Shown here piece by piece: positions 1 through 6,359 of a DNA stretch of 6,361 nucleotides. The stretch's first letter is position 1. Each line of letters begins with the position of its first letter. The stretch spans positions 1 through 6,361 of the forward strand of contig JACDDG010000061.1 in the NCBI GenBank assembly GCA_013817115.1, written 5' to 3'. This DNA comes from Parachlamydiaceae bacterium. GTDB lineage: Bacteria; Chlamydiota; Chlamydiia; Chlamydiales; Parachlamydiaceae. The notes beneath the pieces are model-generated. The model worked only from the letters and a program-made list of their open reading frames with translations. It made no database searches and had not been told where the DNA came from. The translations under genes were made by a program, and so were the position numbers.

Positions 1-156
1 CAGAAGCTATCAAAGGTACTCCCCGTTTATTAGAGACATGTCAACAAATCACTCTTCAAACAATAGCCATTTAATCTACTTCATTTAGATGCCACCGGCA
101 AAGGAGGGGTATCTGAACTGTTACGAAATAAGAACATATTTGTTGACCCAAGCTAG
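1..156 (+). pseudogene. Possible decayed 3' end of a plus-strand gene (frameshifted)
   Basis: Two stretches read like genuine protein but lie in different frames. Positions 3-74 encode a tail starting EAIKGTPRLLETCQQ and ending at TAA 72-74. Positions 67-156, one frame over, encode a segment containing LHLDATGKGGVSELLRNKN and ending at TAG 154-156. A single small indel near 65-72 would join them into one C-terminus that runs off the left edge of the window. I do not recognise the family. Either the first frame is the true C-terminus and the second is chance, or this is a pseudogene or a sequencing-error frameshift. No start codon is visible inside the window. The inference rests only on protein-like composition, so confidence is low. 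Confidence 0.3.
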
Positions 157-223
157 CCGAATGAATCGTGATCAGAACTTTAAATTAGAATCTTTTGTAA
201 CATAGAAGAATTTAAAAAAATTA

Positions 224-619
224 ATGACACCAACTTTAAGGACAACTCTCGATATCAACTTCACTACAATTAATTTTGACCTAGTAATTAAAGACAAGAA
301 TAAGCTTATAGATTTGTTTCAAGCAACAGAAGTCTATAAAACATCTGAAGCTAATAAATTTATTGAAAACAACAAACCACTGATAAATAATTTTTTACTC
401 TTATTTAAAAAAGTTTACGTAGAGGCTCAAAATAAGGCGACGTCAAATGCGGGAGATGACGATTATCACTATCTTGAGATGGTAGCAGAGGATAATGGCA
501 TCAATAAAAGTGTTATGCGAAATTTCACAAACGACATAAATAGAGCAATTGAAAATCCAATAAAATTTGTTGAGGCCTATAAAAATAATAATAATAATTT
601 GTTTTACAGAAATAAATAA
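224..619 (+). CDS. Hypothetical protein, Asn-rich, 131 aa
   Basis: A small protein of unknown function and no recognised family. It is AT-rich and lysine/asparagine-rich, with no signal peptide and no convincing membrane segment. A short hydrophobic stretch (PLINNFLLLF, residues 52-61) looks like an amphipathic or buried helix. An acidic patch (GDDD, residues 77-80) follows, and a run of five Asn lies at residues 121-125, near the C-terminus. ATG 224 is the first start after an in-frame TAG at 203-205. The upstream sequence has only a weak purine stretch (GAAGAA at 205-210, 13 nt away), so initiation looks poor. The same frame is also open from ATG 89 to the TAG, so this may be the surviving part of a longer gene. 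It faces the tRNA convergently. Its codon use is more AT-rich than the two large genes, consistent with horizontally acquired or relaxed sequence. It could be non-functional. Confidence 0.5.
   Translation: MTPTLRTTLDINFTTINFDLVIKDKNKLIDLFQATEVYKTSEANKFIENNKPLINNFLLLFKKVYVEAQNKATSNAGDDDYHYLEMVAEDNGINKSVMRNFTNDINRAIENPIKFVEAYKNNNNNLFYRNK
584..598 (+). repeat. (AAT)5 trinucleotide tract
   Basis: Five perfect AAT copies in the reading frame of the 224-619 gene encode five consecutive asparagines just before the C-terminus. Slippage here would change the number of Asn residues without shifting the frame, so it would alter length and not switch the gene off. Confidence 0.8.
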
Positions 620-674
620 ACATCAAGAAGTTAGTTTGGACAAAATCCTTTAATACAAGTCTTCTCTCTTCTAG

Positions 675-691
675 CTGGTGCTTCGCACCAG
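675..691. other. Perfect 7-bp hairpin between convergent genes
   Basis: CTGGTGC (675-681) and GCACCAG (685-691) pair perfectly around a TTC loop (GAA on the other strand). The hairpin lies 55 bp after the stop of the 131-aa gene and 20 bp beyond the 3' end of the tRNA gene, so it sits where transcripts from both directions would end. No T-run follows on either strand, so it is not a canonical intrinsic terminator. It may instead be a processing or pausing structure, or a dispersed palindromic element. Confidence 0.5.
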
Positions 692-711
692 TCAGGGGAA
701 ACAGACTATAA

Positions 712-785
712 TGTCCTCGGCGCGATTCGAACGCGCGACCTGTTGCTTAGGAGGCAACCGCTCTATCCTACTGAGCTACGAGAAC
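712..785 (-). tRNA. tRNA-Arg (anticodon CCT, reads AGG)
   Basis: A complete 74-nt cloverleaf reads on the minus strand. The acceptor stem is GTTCTCG with CGAGGAC (one T-G pair), with discriminator A at 712. The D stem is GCTC/GAGC. The anticodon stem is GTTGC/GCAAC around the loop CTCCTAA, with anticodon CCT at 751-749. The variable loop is 5 nt, and the T stem GCGCG/CGCGC encloses TTCGAAT. The 3' CCA is not encoded and would be added by the CCA-adding enzyme. The gene lies 67 bp downstream of the coiled-coil gene on the same strand, and I see no strong promoter of its own in the gap. Its 3' end points towards the AT-rich left part of the window. Identity is secure from the anticodon. Confidence 0.97.
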
Positions 786-806
786 TAAATTTACCCTAGT
801 ACTAGT

Positions 807-837
807 GGACAAAGGTGACTCCGCGTCCACCTTGTCC
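807..837 (-). other. Stem-loop between coiled-coil gene and tRNA-Arg
   Basis: GGACAAAGGTG (807-817) pairs with CACCTTGTCC (828-837) with a single bulged A and a 10-nt loop, giving about ten base pairs. It starts 15 bp past the stop of the coiled-coil gene. No T-run follows on the minus strand (the next bases read ACTAGTACTAGGG), so it is not a textbook intrinsic terminator. It could protect the mRNA 3' end or mark a cleavage site between the mRNA and the tRNA. An alternative pairing of GTGGAC (805-810) with GTCCAC (825-830) is also possible. Confidence 0.5.
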
Positions 838-852
838 ATAAACATTACGCAG

Positions 853-3762
853 TTAGTGCTGTTCGCGCTTATCATAACTATCGATGACTTGTTGTTGCTC
901 GAACAACAAATCCTGATGTTTTGCTAAGGCTACTTGTGCCTTCTCAAGCTCTGATTCAATTTTCTTAGACTCTTCCATAACGACCAAATGATTTTCGATA
1001 ATTCCCTTAGCATCCGATAGTGCAGTATGTAATCTATCAGCATCCACAATCTGAGCATTCAATGTTACTTCTAAAGCGGCTACATGCTTTTGCTTTTCCT
1101 CGAGTGCTTCAATTAAAACCAATTGCTTTGACTTCTCAACATCTAATCTTTTTTCAAGAAAAGTAACCTCTTCTTTTATTTCATTCAGAGCTGAAGAATT
1201 GTCGTTTATGTACTTTTGAGCTTCTGAAAGAGCATTTTCATACCTTTCAGCATCAAGAGTCAAAGTCTGTATCGCTAAAGCCAGAGCACCAGCTTGAACA
1301 TCTTTTTCCTGGAGTATTTGTTCCGCCGCCAATTTTAAAGCTTGCTCACCTTCGAGTTTAGCCTGGAGCGCGCGAACACTTAACTCTGAATCATTTAAAG
1401 AGGCATAATTGTTCAGAATAATTTTATGGGATTCTTCAACAGATTTTTCAAACTGACTCATCGCTAGTACTTGTTTTTCAATAGTCTCGTGAGCACCAGC
1501 AAGTGCATTCTCAAGAAGATCCACATCCTTAACCTGAGCTTTAAGCGTATTTTCCAAAGCTATAGTATGCTCTTGCTTTTCTAAAAGGGCATCGGAAAGA
1601 ATCAATCTCTGATCTTTCTCCCCTTCAATTCTAAGCTCTAGCATCTTAATACGATCTCCAGAAACATTTAACGCTATTGCATTCTCTTCCAACAATTTTT
1701 GAGATGCAGCAAGAGCATTCTCGAATTTAACAATATCTTTTCTCAAATTAGCAATAGTTTCGTTAAAGATATACTCTTGAGCCTCTCTTTCCCTAAGAAC
1801 AAGTTCAGCCGTTTTTCTCTGATCAATTTCTTCATCAATCTTATTCTGAAGAGCCTGTGCTCCCTCCTGAGACTCGATTAAGGCGATATAACTATTAAAA
1901 ATGATCCCTTGTGCTTCGTTAAGATCATCTTCTACTTTTTTCGATTCATTTAAAGCTAAAATGTTTGCTTCGATAAGTCCTTTTGCGTGCAAGAGATCAT
2001 TCTCGAGACGCTCTACATCGCTCGCTTTAACAAGAAGCGCCTCATCTAAAGCTGCAGCGCGTCTCTCTTGTTCCAAAAGTGCGCCAGTCAAGGCTTTATG
2101 TGTGCCTAGCTCGTCTTGCATCTGACTTTCGAATTGTTTTTTAGATTCTGAAAACTGAGCATTAAGTGCAATAATGCTCCGCTTTTCTACTCCCAGAGCT
2201 TCAGCTAGCTTAGTTTTTTGATCGATCTCTTCTTCAAGCTTTTTTTGCAAATAAGAGGAGTTATCTTCAAGCCGAGTTATGTCTTGTGAATTACTAGAAA
2301 CTAGCTCTTTAGAAGAAGCTAAAGCAATTTCTAGCAATTCCAAATTTAAAACGAAGTTCCTTAAAGTTTCTTCAAGAGCTGACAATTGCTCTTCTTTTTC
2401 TAAAAGAGCTTCTGAAAGTGAATTTTTTTGTTTTGCTTGGTCATCTAATCTTTGTTGCAATGAAAATGAATTCTTTTGCGTTGTTTCTAAAGCAATTGCA
2501 TTTTCCCAGGTAGAATCTTGCATTTCTTTTAAAGCAGTTTCAAGGCGAGTGACTTCCGCCACTAAAGAATTAAGCGACAGTTCTAAAGCTTCAGCGCGTT
2601 TTTGTTTATCCGCCGAGGTTTGAGCAAGCTCTTCAGCCTTGTCTTTTTGATTGGAATGCAAAACCATTTCAGCGTACAACCACGCGTGGAGCTGCTTGGA
2701 GGTTTCATTAGCCTCATCCAGAGCTTCAGTTAATTCTGCAACTTTAAGATTATTCTCATCCTTAACCTGACGATGCTGCTCCTGCAAATATTCCAAATCT
2801 CTATTTGTTGAAGCCTCTGCATTTTTTTTGTGAGCTGTAAATTCTACGGCGGCTAACTCGTATTGGTGCTTAAAATTTTCAATTTCTTGCTGTAAACTTC
2901 CAACTAGAGTATTTTTTTCCTCAACTGTGTTTTTCAATTTTGTTTTAGTTGCAATTTTCTTTGAGTTTTCTGTTTCTAAATTTGCTCTTAGATCTGAAAT
3001 TAGACGCTTACTCTTGGCTTCTTTCACAGAAAAATTCTCAACAGCCTCTTTTAACTCATTACTTTTCGCGATATAAGCTAACTGCTGCTTTGAAAGCTCA
3101 TGCTCCAAAGAAGCAATCTGTATTGTCTTATTTTCTAAAGCTTCTGACAAATGAAGTTGGGTGGTTTCAAGGACGCGCCCTCTCTTTTCAAAATCACCAT
3201 GATTAAGCTCTGCAGCACGTTTCAAGTCTTCAATTTGGTGCTTTAAGTTGTCAAATTCTTGCGCACGGGTTTTTTCTAGATCGGCAATTGCTTTTTCAAG
3301 TTTAGCTGTAGTGCGTTCACGCTCTTGGATTTCAAGCTTTAATTCGTCCATCACCTCTTCATTTGCTGATAAAGCTTGGTTCAGTGTTGCAATTTTTTCC
3401 TTATCGCGAGGATCTCCTACTTGCTTAAAAAGCTGACTCTTAATTTCATAGACACTCTGAGTTTTCTCCGCAAGCTCCTGCCTTAGTAATCGAATTTTAT
3501 GAGCCTGTTTCAAGTTGTGTTCTTTGAGTCCCTTTACCCGGTAATCATCCTCATCATCATCAAGGAGATTTTCAGAAGCGTTGAAAGAAAAACCATTTGT
3601 TTTAGCTAAAGCATTTGAGCGCGTAGCGCTGCCATCACTTGTCCCACTGACAAGAAGGCAACCAGCAAGACTCATAGCAAAGATGGTGCTCGTTCGCATT
3701 CCTGATCGTAATTGTTTGCGGAATTCTTTTGCTATATCTTGTGCATTCATTTGGTGAAACAT
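853..3762 (-). CDS. Long coiled-coil repeat protein, putative lipoprotein, 969 aa
   Basis: I do not recognise this as a named family; it is described from sequence. A basic N-terminus (KEFRKQLRSGMR, residues 12-23) leads into a hydrophobic stretch (residues 25-39) containing SLAGC, a lipobox-like motif whose Cys35 is the only cysteine in the protein. This suggests export and lipid anchoring in the envelope; cleavage after SDGSA (residue 46) by signal peptidase I, or a retained membrane anchor, are alternatives. An acidic patch follows (DDDEDD, residues 68-73). Pro118 is the last proline, and residues 119-969 are rich in Glu, Lys, Leu, Ala and Gln with heptad spacing, indicating a near-continuous coiled coil. 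Residues 365-962 form long internal repeats. The frame is open to an ATG at 3930, but ATG 3762 has AGAGGG nine bases upstream, so I chose it; ATG 3750 is also possible. The role is probably structural or scaffolding. SMC-, myosin- or tropomyosin-like database hits would reflect only coiled-coil composition. Confidence 0.88.
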   Translation of the reverse strand: MFHQMNAQDIAKEFRKQLRSGMRTSTIFAMSLAGCLLVSGTSDGSATRSNALAKTNGFSFNASENLLDDDEDDYRVKGLKEHNLKQAHKIRLLRQELAEKTQSVYEIKSQLFKQVGDPRDKEKIATLNQALSANEEVMDELKLEIQERERTTAKLEKAIADLEKTRAQEFDNLKHQIEDLKRAAELNHGDFEKRGRVLETTQLHLSEALENKTIQIASLEHELSKQQLAYIAKSNELKEAVENFSVKEAKSKRLISDLRANLETENSKKIATKTKLKNTVEEKNTLVGSLQQEIENFKHQYELAAVEFTAHKKNAEASTNRDLEYLQEQHRQVKDENNLKVAELTEALDEANETSKQLHAWLYAEMVLHSNQKDKAEELAQTSADKQKRAEALELSLNSLVAEVTRLETALKEMQDSTWENAIALETTQKNSFSLQQRLDDQAKQKNSLSEALLEKEEQLSALEETLRNFVLNLELLEIALASSKELVSSNSQDITRLEDNSSYLQKKLEEEIDQKTKLAEALGVEKRSIIALNAQFSESKKQFESQMQDELGTHKALTGALLEQERRAAALDEALLVKASDVERLENDLLHAKGLIEANILALNESKKVEDDLNEAQGIIFNSYIALIESQEGAQALQNKIDEEIDQRKTAELVLREREAQEYIFNETIANLRKDIVKFENALAASQKLLEENAIALNVSGDRIKMLELRIEGEKDQRLILSDALLEKQEHTIALENTLKAQVKDVDLLENALAGAHETIEKQVLAMSQFEKSVEESHKIILNNYASLNDSELSVRALQAKLEGEQALKLAAEQILQEKDVQAGALALAIQTLTLDAERYENALSEAQKYINDNSSALNEIKEEVTFLEKRLDVEKSKQLVLIEALEEKQKHVAALEVTLNAQIVDADRLHTALSDAKGIIENHLVVMEESKKIESELEKAQVALAKHQDLLFEQQQVIDSYDKREQH
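877..2670 (-). repeat. Diverged protein repeat array, 70 and 91-94 residue units
   Basis: Within the coiled-coil protein, units can be aligned on a motif resembling ALLEK...ALExTL...D-x-RLENAL. By residue they are 365-434 (70), 435-504 (70), 505-543 (39, second half missing), 544-637 (94), 638-707 (70), 708-798 (91), 799-868 (70) and 869 to about 962 (94). The pair 638-798 and the pair starting at 799 are in register at 161 residues, which is 23 heptads; 70 is 10 heptads. Unit 708-798 lacks three residues relative to units 544-637 and 869-962. Repeats are diverged at protein level and are not obvious at DNA level, so the array is old and not recently amplified. The first unit (365-434) is the weakest match. 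Confidence 0.75.
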
Positions 3763-3771
3763 CTGCGACGA

Positions 3772-3777
3772 CCCTCT
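3772..3777 (-). promoter_or_regulatory. Ribosome binding site deciding the coiled-coil start
   Basis: On the minus strand AGAGGG is followed by nine bases and then ATG at 3762. This is the only good Shine-Dalgarno match near any of the candidate starts (3930, 3762, 3750, 3699). At ATG 3699 an AGGA abuts the start codon directly, which is too close. The site therefore shortens the protein by 56 residues relative to the longest possible frame and puts the hydrophobic segment near the N-terminus. Confidence 0.65.
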
Positions 3778-3868
3778 TTTTAAGTTATAAATCGTTTCCA
3801 AAAATTGAACTACAGGACCCAATTCCGAATTTTGCAGTTCACTCGAAATAGAGAAGTATGACCTATGA

Positions 3869-3897
3869 CTGATAAGCTGTTTTGATTTAATTTTCAA
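3869..3897 (-). promoter_or_regulatory. Candidate sigma70-type promoter for the coiled-coil gene
   Basis: On the minus strand a -35 element TTGAAA (3897-3892) is separated by exactly 17 bases from a -10 element TATCAG (3874-3869). The -35 matches consensus at five of six positions and the -10 at four of six. Transcription would start near 3862 and give a leader of about 100 nt before ATG 3762. A TATAAC at 3789-3784 is a better -10 but has no good -35 and would start inside the ribosome binding site. Confidence 0.4.
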
Positions 3898-4028
3898 GAG
3901 AAAAAATGGAATGGGAAAATTCGAGTGCAATTACTATAAGCTTAGTTTAGGTGTGTTATGCGAGAGTCAATATATCCCTTATCGTCAACCTGCACTTTTA
4001 ACTGCACATAAAAAAAGTCTCGCTTTCA

Positions 4029-4057
4029 TCGAAATACTCAAAAGTTTACTATAGAAT
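4029..4057 (+). promoter_or_regulatory. Candidate sigma70-type promoter for the DUF255 gene
   Basis: TCGAAA (4029-4034) and TAGAAT (4052-4057) are separated by 17 bases. The -35 matches consensus at four positions and the -10 at five. Transcription would start near 4064 and give a leader of about 120 nt. An alternative, TTGATT with TAGATA nearer the gene, is weaker at the -10 element. Confidence 0.35.
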
Positions 4058-4173
4058 TAACACGACTTCAGTTTTGTACTACGGATTTTTGAGCACTGTT
4101 GATTATGAGTCACTTACGTTTTAGATAGGACTGAGACCCTCTTCAAATCACTGAATTTGGGCTAAACCCACCA

Positions 4174-4178
4174 TAAGG
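4174..4178 (+). promoter_or_regulatory. Ribosome binding site of the DUF255 gene
   Basis: TAAGG lies five bases before ATG 4184. It is a modest Shine-Dalgarno match at acceptable spacing and supports this start, which also gives the N-terminus expected for the family ([19 protein letters not shown] beginning at residue 9). Confidence 0.55.
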
Positions 4179-4183
4179 TTACC

Positions 4184-6256
4184 ATGGAAGATAATATTAG
4201 ATACACTAATCGATTGATCAAAGAAAAATCCCCTTATCTTTTACAACACGCCCACAATCCGGTAGACTGGTATCCCTGGGGGGATGAGGCATTTGAAGCT
4301 TCTCGAAATGAAAATAAACCAATCTTCTTATCGATAGGTTATTCAACTTGTCATTGGTGCCATGTTATGGAGAAGGAATCTTTTGAAAATCCGCATATTG
4401 CGTCTGCAATGAACGAGGCATTTATAAATATAAAAGTAGATCGAGAAGAGCTTCCCGGGGTTGATTCTCTTTACATGGAATTTGCCCAAAGCATGATATC
4501 AGGAGCTTCCGGATGGCCTTTAAATGTTATGCTTACCCCTGAATTGCATCCTTTTTTTGCAGCTACATACTTGCCTCCTTTTCGTGCTCATGGAATGATG
4601 GGTTTGTCGGAACTCATTGAACAGATGAGCGAAACATGGAACAATGAAGAAGAACGTGAGCAGCTTGAAAATCAGTCCAATTATATAATGCAACTCTATG
4701 CAAAAAGTTTTCCTGAAGATAGTGTGGGTGAAATTCTTTATAAAGAGGAAGCTATTGAAGCTGCTGAGATTTTATTTAGAATGACCGATCCGGTGCATGG
4801 GGGAATAAGAGGCGAACCGAAATTCCCCCTTGGTTATTACATCAACTTTCTTTTAACTTTTTCAGCGACAAAAAAAGATAGCAGAGCTCTTTTTATTGTT
4901 GAACGCACACTTGAAATGATGCATAGAGGCGGAATTTATGACCACCTAGGTGGAGGCTTTTCACGATATAGCATCGATGAAAATTGGTTTTTACCTCACT
5001 TCGAAAAGATGCTATATGATAATGCACTACTTGCAAAAGCTTATTTTGAAGGATGGCAAGCTACAAAAAAACCACTTTACAAGCAAGTTTCAACAGAAAT
5101 CTTAAATTATCTAATTCGTGACATGATGCATCCTGGGGGAGGATTCTACGCTGCTGAAGATGCTGACTCAGAGGGTCACGAGGGTTACTTTTACACATGG
5201 CCTTACAATGAAGTAATGCAGTTGTTAGGTGATTCCGGAAAAATTTTCTGCAAGTACTATGGCATTAACAAAGACGGAAATTTTGAAGATCGAAACATTT
5301 TACATCTTAGTACGTCTCTCGATGATTTTGCAGAAAAAAACGGATTAAATTTCGAAGAATTTACATCACTCATTACATCTCTCCAAAGAAAACTGTGGGC
5401 TGCCCGAGAAAAACGGGTACACCCTCATAAAGACACAAAAATTATTGCTTCATGGAACGGTTTATTAATCGATGCACTAGCTACTGCTGCAGATCCCGAA
5501 GACACACAACAATATTTGCAAGCAGCTATAAACACAGCTAATTTTATTAAGCAAAACCTTTTTATTAATCAACGCCTTAAGAGAAGTTGGTGCGATGGAC
5601 AGGTTTCTTTAAACGGAGTTTTTGAAGACTATGCTGCCATCATAAAAGGATCAATCACATTATTTGAGGCTAACGCTGGCACTGAATGGTTACAATGGGC
5701 TATAGACCTTTGCAAAATTGTGGATGAACTGTTCAAAAGCCCCCAGGGCGCTTACTTCCAAACAAGCACGGAAGAGAAGAATATTATTTTAAGGAGATGC
5801 CATTTTTCAGATGGTGCTGAACCATCAGGCAACAGCTTACATTGTGAAAATCTGTTAAGGCTTTATGACATTACGCATGATGATCTTTTCCTGAGTAATG
5901 CGGAAGGCATTTTAAAAGCCTCTGAGGAGCAAATACGTAGCTATCCTGTAGGCTTTATCTATGCATTAATGAATATTAATCGGTTCCACACAATTAACCG
6001 CACAACAATTGTGATTGCCCTCAATAAAACCTCTTCCCTTAAAGAGGAAATAGCCGAATTATTATATGGTCATTACATTCCTCATAAAAGCGTGATCTGG
6101 AGAAGAGAAGATGATGTTGCTCTTTTAGAGTTAATTCCCGAATTAAAGCTCCAAGGCCCAATAAACGGCGAAACGACTTTGTATATATGTCATCAGGGGC
6201 GTTGCTTAAAACCGCTTACTAACCTCACGGAAATGAAGGCAGCAGCATTTGAATGA
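4184..6256 (+). CDS. Thioredoxin-domain protein, YyaL/SPATA20 (DUF255) family
   Basis: A 690-residue protein, the usual full length for bacterial YyaL-type proteins, with no signal peptide, so cytoplasmic. The N-terminal thioredoxin-like domain (about residues 8-170) carries [17 protein letters not shown] (16-32), the redox motif CHWC (Cys56, Cys59) within [14 protein letters not shown], then REELPGVD (87-94) and [11 protein letters not shown] (109-119). The C-terminal part (about 185-690) has hallmark blocks of the family's alpha/alpha-barrel, six-hairpin-glycosidase-like domain: [14 protein letters not shown] (249-262), [16 protein letters not shown] (272-287), [17 protein letters not shown] (323-339), [11 protein letters not shown] (423-433) and [10 protein letters not shown] (543-552). 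The C-terminus has the expected [14 protein letters not shown] with Cys669 and Cys674. The physiological reaction of the family is not established; redox or carbohydrate-related roles are proposed from fold only. It stands alone, divergent from the coiled-coil gene. Odd points are the REERPDVD-type motif reading REELPGVD, and GGTYFPP reading AATYLPP. Confidence 0.95.
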   Translation: MEDNIRYTNRLIKEKSPYLLQHAHNPVDWYPWGDEAFEASRNENKPIFLSIGYSTCHWCHVMEKESFENPHIASAMNEAFINIKVDREELPGVDSLYMEFAQSMISGASGWPLNVMLTPELHPFFAATYLPPFRAHGMMGLSELIEQMSETWNNEEEREQLENQSNYIMQLYAKSFPEDSVGEILYKEEAIEAAEILFRMTDPVHGGIRGEPKFPLGYYINFLLTFSATKKDSRALFIVERTLEMMHRGGIYDHLGGGFSRYSIDENWFLPHFEKMLYDNALLAKAYFEGWQATKKPLYKQVSTEILNYLIRDMMHPGGGFYAAEDADSEGHEGYFYTWPYNEVMQLLGDSGKIFCKYYGINKDGNFEDRNILHLSTSLDDFAEKNGLNFEEFTSLITSLQRKLWAAREKRVHPHKDTKIIASWNGLLIDALATAADPEDTQQYLQAAINTANFIKQNLFINQRLKRSWCDGQVSLNGVFEDYAAIIKGSITLFEANAGTEWLQWAIDLCKIVDELFKSPQGAYFQTSTEEKNIILRRCHFSDGAEPSGNSLHCENLLRLYDITHDDLFLSNAEGILKASEEQIRSYPVGFIYALMNINRFHTINRTTIVIALNKTSSLKEEIAELLYGHYIPHKSVIWRREDDVALLELIPELKLQGPINGETTLYICHQGRCLKPLTNLTEMKAAAFE

Positions 6257-6292
6257 GGTGAAATGGGAGCTTAGATGATCTATATTTGTTCA

Positions 6293-6327
6293 CAAAAAAG
6301 CAACCCTGAAGTCACTCCATCAGGGCC
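6293..6327 (-). terminator. Intrinsic terminator reading leftwards
   Basis: CCCTGA (6304-6309) pairs perfectly with TCAGGG (6320-6325) around a 10-nt loop, and two G-U pairs can extend the stem on the minus strand. On that strand the stem is followed at once by TTGCTTTTTT, the U-tract of a rho-independent terminator. On the plus strand the downstream side is CCTACACT with no T-run, so the hairpin does not look like a terminator for the DUF255 gene. It probably ends a minus-strand gene entering from the right edge. Confidence 0.65.
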
Positions 6328-6359
6328 TACACTAGATCCTTAACATATACACTTCCCTC
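6327..6359 (-). CDS. Possible C-terminal tail of a convergent minus-strand gene (partial)
   Basis: Directly in front of the leftward terminator, one minus-strand frame reads EGSVYVKDLV and stops at TAG (6329-6327), so the stop would abut the hairpin. A second frame reads QREVYMLRI and stops at 6334-6332. Only ten or so codons lie in the window, so neither frame nor product can be decided. The terminator is the main reason to expect a gene here. Confidence 0.25.
   Translation of the reverse strand, partial: EGSVYVKDLV

Larger units (their letters stand above)
3763..4183. other. 421-bp divergent intergenic region
   Basis: The region separates the two large divergent genes and should hold both sets of promoters, annotated separately. 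The frame of the coiled-coil gene stays open across 3763-3930, but the encoded residues show no coiled-coil character and lie upstream of the best ribosome binding site, so I treat this as 5' untranslated sequence. A weak inverted repeat (TGCACTT at 3991-3997 with AACTGCA at 4000-4006, one mismatch) and a short GGG/CCC hairpin (4158-4170) before the plus-strand start are visible. I see no riboswitch, small RNA or further gene. Confidence 0.6.

Noticed and set aside
89..205. 38-codon frame from ATG 89 as an independent small gene
   Set aside because: No ribosome binding site, no recognisable features, and overlap with a more protein-like frame at 67-156; treated as part of the gene debris.
675..691. 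Hairpin as a rho-independent terminator
   Set aside because: The stem is perfect, but neither strand has a T-run after it, so it is listed as an unassigned structure.
877..2670. DNA-level tandem repeat or CRISPR-like array in the coiled-coil gene
   Set aside because: Periodicity exists only at protein level; DNA units are diverged and contiguous with no spacer architecture.
1699..3436. Several plus-strand open frames (60-114 codons) opposite the coiled-coil gene
   Set aside because: They are Ser/Phe/Leu-rich antisense shadows of Glu/Lys/Leu/Ala codons, have no ribosome binding sites, and overlap a long gene with clear coding character on the other strand.
853..3762. Assignment of the coiled-coil protein to SMC, myosin or a named chlamydial effector or inclusion family
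   Set aside because: No ATPase head, P-loop, hinge or bilobed hydrophobic domain is visible; similarity would be compositional only.
3784..3789. TATAAC as the -10 element of the coiled-coil gene
   Set aside because: Good hexamer, but no -35 at proper spacing, and transcription would begin within the ribosome binding site.
3958..4011. 17-codon plus-strand frame starting ATG at 3958 in the divergent region, as a possible leader peptide
   Set aside because: No clear ribosome binding site, no run of regulatory codons, no attenuator after it, and it lies upstream of the best plus-strand promoter.
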